From assembly GCA_964618855.1 (NCBI GenBank), contig CAZUCD010000084.1, positions 1-16,018 of the forward strand: 16,018 nucleotides of DNA, in the 5' to 3' direction. Position 1 is the first letter of the stretch. Each line of letters starts with the position of its first letter. Shown piece by piece: positions 13,685 through 16,018 of this stretch. The notes under the pieces are model-generated. The model had not been told where the DNA came from and made no database searches. It saw nothing but the letters and a program-made list of their open reading frames with translations. The stretch comes from CAZUCD01 sp964618855 (GTDB lineage: Bacteria > Sumerlaeota > Sumerlaeia > SLMS01 > JANRJK01). The translations under genes were made by a program, and so were the position numbers.

Positions 13685-15664
13685 ATGGCACGCCGCACGA
13701 AGACCAATCGCCTCATGGGCCTGACAGGAGCCTGCGTCCTGATGGCCGCCAGCGCCCTCGCAGCGCCGACCATCCGTTCCGTCACGGTCGCGCAGGATGA
13801 CCGCGGGGAGCGCCTCTTCCTCAACTGGAACGAGGCAACCGCGGTGCAGATCGACCGGTTCCCGGAGGCGCGTCAGGTCGTCCTGACCCTCCCCGGCGCG
13901 ACCGTCGCATCCGCAGACGTGCGCAGGTTCGACCTGCCCGCCAACAGCGGCATCGAGAAGGCCCGCCTTCAGGAAGTGACGCTCGCCAGCGGCCAGTCCG
14001 CCGTGCAGCTCACGCTGACCCTACGGGCCGGCGCCGACGTCTCCCCCGTCGCCACACCGAACTCGCTGACCGTCCTCGTGTCCGGTGCGACCGTCCCGAC
14101 GCTCGCACCGCCTGCCCCCTTGGCCACCGAGGGCATCACGATCACGAATGCCGACCTCGCGGAATTCGGCTCCGCCGATGCCCCCGTGACCGGGGCGGGC
14201 CAGGCCGCCACGACCTCGACTCCGGCTTTCTTCGTCCCGCCGGACGTCAGTGAATCGGACCGCCGCGACGACTCCGCCGACGACCAGTCCGTCCTCCGCA
14301 CCAGCGAGAAGTTCCGCGAGGTCATCAAGAACCTCGACGTCAAGGACGCCGAGCTCCTCTTCGTCCTCCGCGGCTTCGCCAAGAAGGCGAACATGAACAT
14401 CATCGTCAACCCGGCCGACGTGAAGGGGCGCATCACCGTTTCCCTCCAGAACGTCATGATCGGGGACGCGCTCGACGCCATCCTCAAGGCGAACGAACTC
14501 GCCTACAAGGTCGAGCCAGGCGGCATCATCCGCATCGTCAAGCGCAAGGAAGTCCGCAGCACCGCCAAGGAAACCGTCACCCAGGCCGTCCCCATCAACT
14601 GGGTCGCCGCCGCAGAGGCAAAGAAGGCCCTCCTCCCCTTCCTCTCCGATGAGGTCGGCAAGATCGAGGTCGCAGAGGCCGCGAACACCCTGATCATTCA
14701 GGAAGTTCCGGAAAACATGATCAAGATGCAGGAGCTGATCAAGAAGATCGACGCTCCGCAGAAGCAGGTGAAGATGGAGGTCCGAATGGTGGACCTCACC
14801 GACGAAGCCTCCCGCACGCTCGGCTTCCGCACCAACTTCCAGTCCGACGCCACAAAGACCGTCGACTTCTTCGACGATGAGGGTGTTCCCTCCTCGATCG
14901 GGGACTTCCGCACAAGCGGCGGCGCGGGCAGCGCGGGCACGGGCAGCGGCCTCAACCTCAACCACCTGACCAGCGCGACGTTCCTCGGCAACAGCTACGA
15001 CCTCGACATGCAGCTCAACGCCCTCGAGGAGCGCGCCGAGGCGGTCGTGCTCGCCAACCCGGTCGTCATGTCGCTCGACAACCGCCCGGCAAGCATCCAG
15101 ATCATCCGCAAGATCCCCTACCTCAGCGCCCAGCAGGGTGGCAACAGCGGCGTCGTGACCGTGGAGACCAAGGACTCCGGCATCCTCGTCAACATCATCC
15201 CGCGCATCACCAACAACGGCTACGTCCAGATGGAAGTCCGGCCGGAGCAGCTCATCTTCCGCGAGCTGTTCGCCGTCCAGAGCGGTGGCGTCACCTTCAC
15301 CGACTTCCCCCTCATCGACGAGCGCCGCATCGTGACCTCGGTCATCGTCAAGGACGAGGAGACGGTGGCACTCGGCGGCCTCCGCCAATTCGAATCCCGC
15401 GAGACGGCCAGCGGCGCCCCGTATCTCCTCCGCATCCCCGTCCTGAGCTGGCTCTTCAAGAACACCAGCACCGAGCAGACGCGCACGGAACTCGTCCTCT
15501 TCGTCACGCCCCGAATCCTCAAGGACATGACGCCCTCGACCTACGAGACCGCCCTCTACGACAAGATCGACTATAACTGGGACCTCCCCGACTACTACTA
15601 CGACCAAGTCAAGCCCCGCAAGGGACCGAACGAGAAGGACCCGAGCGCCGTTTACGGCAAGTAG
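13685..15664 (+). CDS. pilQ: Type IV pilus secretin PilQ
   Basis: From the ATG at 13685 the product is a 659-residue secretin precursor. Signal peptide: residues 1-26, ending ASALA|A. An AMIN domain (about 27-134), expected to bind peptidoglycan, is followed by a Pro/Thr/Asp-rich linker (135-205). The STN/N0 domain covers about 212-288 (FVLRGFAKKANMNIIVNP, DALDAILKANELAYKV) and one N1 domain about 299-360 (IEVAEAANTLIIQEVPENM). The outer-membrane gate domain covers 361-612, with ANPVVMSLDNRPASIQI, VALGGL (561-566), RIPVLSWLF (583-591) and ELVLFVTPRIL. The protein forms a multimeric outer-membrane pore for the pilus. In the C-terminal signature LSWLF has Ser where Gly is usual. A Tyr/Asp-rich tail (620-659) extends beyond the core. 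Only one AMIN and one N1 domain are visible, fewer than in many proteobacterial PilQ. Confidence 0.96.
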   Translation: MARRTKTNRLMGLTGACVLMAASALAAPTIRSVTVAQDDRGERLFLNWNEATAVQIDRFPEARQVVLTLPGATVASADVRRFDLPANSGIEKARLQEVTLASGQSAVQLTLTLRAGADVSPVATPNSLTVLVSGATVPTLAPPAPLATEGITITNADLAEFGSADAPVTGAGQAATTSTPAFFVPPDVSESDRRDDSADDQSVLRTSEKFREVIKNLDVKDAELLFVLRGFAKKANMNIIVNPADVKGRITVSLQNVMIGDALDAILKANELAYKVEPGGIIRIVKRKEVRSTAKETVTQAVPINWVAAAEAKKALLPFLSDEVGKIEVAEAANTLIIQEVPENMIKMQELIKKIDAPQKQVKMEVRMVDLTDEASRTLGFRTNFQSDATKTVDFFDDEGVPSSIGDFRTSGGAGSAGTGSGLNLNHLTSATFLGNSYDLDMQLNALEERAEAVVLANPVVMSLDNRPASIQIIRKIPYLSAQQGGNSGVVTVETKDSGILVNIIPRITNNGYVQMEVRPEQLIFRELFAVQSGGVTFTDFPLIDERRIVTSVIVKDEETVALGGLRQFESRETASGAPYLLRIPVLSWLFKNTSTEQTRTELVLFVTPRILKDMTPSTYETALYDKIDYNWDLPDYYYDQVKPRKGPNEKDPSAVYGK

Positions 15665-15724
15665 GCGGGAATGAGGGATCGGTCAGCAGCCCGATACTTC
15701 GCCGGCGCCAATCCATGGCAAACA

Positions 15725-15758
15725 CAAATCGCCCCGGGCAACCGGGGCGATTTGCTTT
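15725..15758 (+). terminator. Strong hairpin terminator after pilQ, possibly bidirectional
   Basis: CAAATCGCCCCGG (15725-15737) pairs perfectly with 15742-15754, a 13-bp stem closed by a GCAA (GNRA) tetraloop. A short CTTT follows on the plus strand; on the minus strand TGTTTG follows. The tail is poor in T, but the stem is very stable and the site lies 60 bp after the pilQ stop. It can also serve transcripts coming from the convergent gene. Confidence 0.82.
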
Positions 15759-15764
15759 GAAGCA

Positions 15765-15816
15765 GGGACCAGAGATCAGGGATCGGGGGCTGGGGACCTG
15801 GGGCCGGGGACCAGAG
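15765..15816 (+). repeat. G-rich intergenic tract with a four-run G-quadruplex motif
   Basis: GGGACCAGAG occurs at 15765-15774 and again at 15807-15816. Between them are four G runs of 5, 4, 4 and 4 (15785-15789, 15792-15795, 15800-15803, 15806-15809) with loops CT, ACCT and CC, the textbook four-tetrad G-quadruplex pattern. AGGGATCGG is also repeated (15674-15682 and 15778-15786). Function unknown. Confidence 0.7.
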
Positions 15817-15870
15817 TACGTGGGACCCGAAGAATGAACCTCAGAATCCGGCCCCTGATCCCCGCCTTAC

Positions 15871-16018
15871 TCAGTCTCTCGTGTCGTGAGACCAGTCGAG
15901 CGGCTTCTTCTCCTCGAAGGCGCGCATGCCGCGCTCGAACGGGGGCAAGGTCGCGGCGCCGGCCAACGTGTTCACCGCCAACTGCAACTCCGCCAGCAGG
16001 TCGGCGTCCGAGGACATG
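15871..16018 (-). CDS. Enoyl-CoA hydratase/isomerase family protein, C-terminal fragment
   Basis: The gene runs off the right edge; the last 48 codons plus the stop (TGA, complement of 15871-15873) are visible. The peptide LLAELQLAVNTLAGAATLP is followed by FERGMRAFEEKKPLDWSHDTRD, which resembles the C-terminal end of crotonase-family proteins, where a final helix reads like GMxAFLEKRxPxW. These enzymes act on acyl-CoA thioesters (hydration, isomerisation or cleavage). The oxyanion-hole and catalytic residues are outside the window, so the precise reaction cannot be given. It converges on the pil operon, with the hairpin and the G-rich tract between. Confidence 0.62.
   Translation of the reverse strand, partial: MSSDADLLAELQLAVNTLAGAATLPPFERGMRAFEEKKPLDWSHDTRD

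Noticed and set aside
14021..15607. Long open frame on the minus strand antisense to pilQ
   Set aside because: Rich in Asp, Val, Glu and Leu with no motif; the plus strand carries a complete secretin, so this is a composition shadow.

Overview
The window is high-GC, densely coded bacterial DNA with a Gram-negative envelope signature: an outer-membrane secretin (PilQ) with the rest of the type IV pilus alignment complex, several Sec signal peptides and two type IV pilin-like proteins. The pseudopilins carry a conserved mature region (…TTPVAYI…F…DPF…), which, with the DUF5122-like propeller, suggests an uncultivated lineage in or near Sumerlaeota/Hydrogenedentota/PVC. That placement is an inference from style, not proof. 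A 10-base run of N marks a scaffold gap, so the sequence probably comes from a draft or metagenome assembly.

Layout. 1-185 is the C-terminal end of a thermonuclease-like protein (+). 196-1393 holds two tandem paralogous pseudopilins (-). 1486-2010 is a gamma-carbonic-anhydrase-type hexapeptide protein (-), divergent from a CBS-domain site-2 protease at 2109-3251 (+). 3366-5832 is a CBM41-GH13 type I pullulanase (+), broken in frame by the N run. 5924-7132 is a secreted seven-repeat beta-propeller (+) of lower GC. 7393-7812 is a stand-alone response-regulator receiver (+), convergent with a membrane-anchored MA-type (HExxH) peptidase at 7848-8903 (-). 8999-9955 is a membrane-anchored alpha/beta hydrolase (+).

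The right third is a coherent operon, pilM-pilN-pilO-pilP-like-pilQ (10234-15664). It is preceded by a 278-bp leader with a candidate terminator and mutually exclusive base pairings around the pilM ribosome-binding site, and it is closed by a strong 13-bp GNRA-loop hairpin. Downstream lie G-rich intergenic DNA with a four-run G-quadruplex motif and the C-terminal end of an enoyl-CoA hydratase/isomerase (-).

How the genes fit together. PilM (cytoplasmic, actin-like) binds the N-terminal tail of PilN. PilN and PilO form the inner-membrane platform, the PilP-like protein bridges the periplasm, and PilQ forms the outer-membrane pore. No motor ATPase, PilC or major pilin is in the window. The two pseudopilins could be substrates of this or a related machine, but they are not in the operon. 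I see no tRNA, rRNA, CRISPR array or intact insertion sequence.
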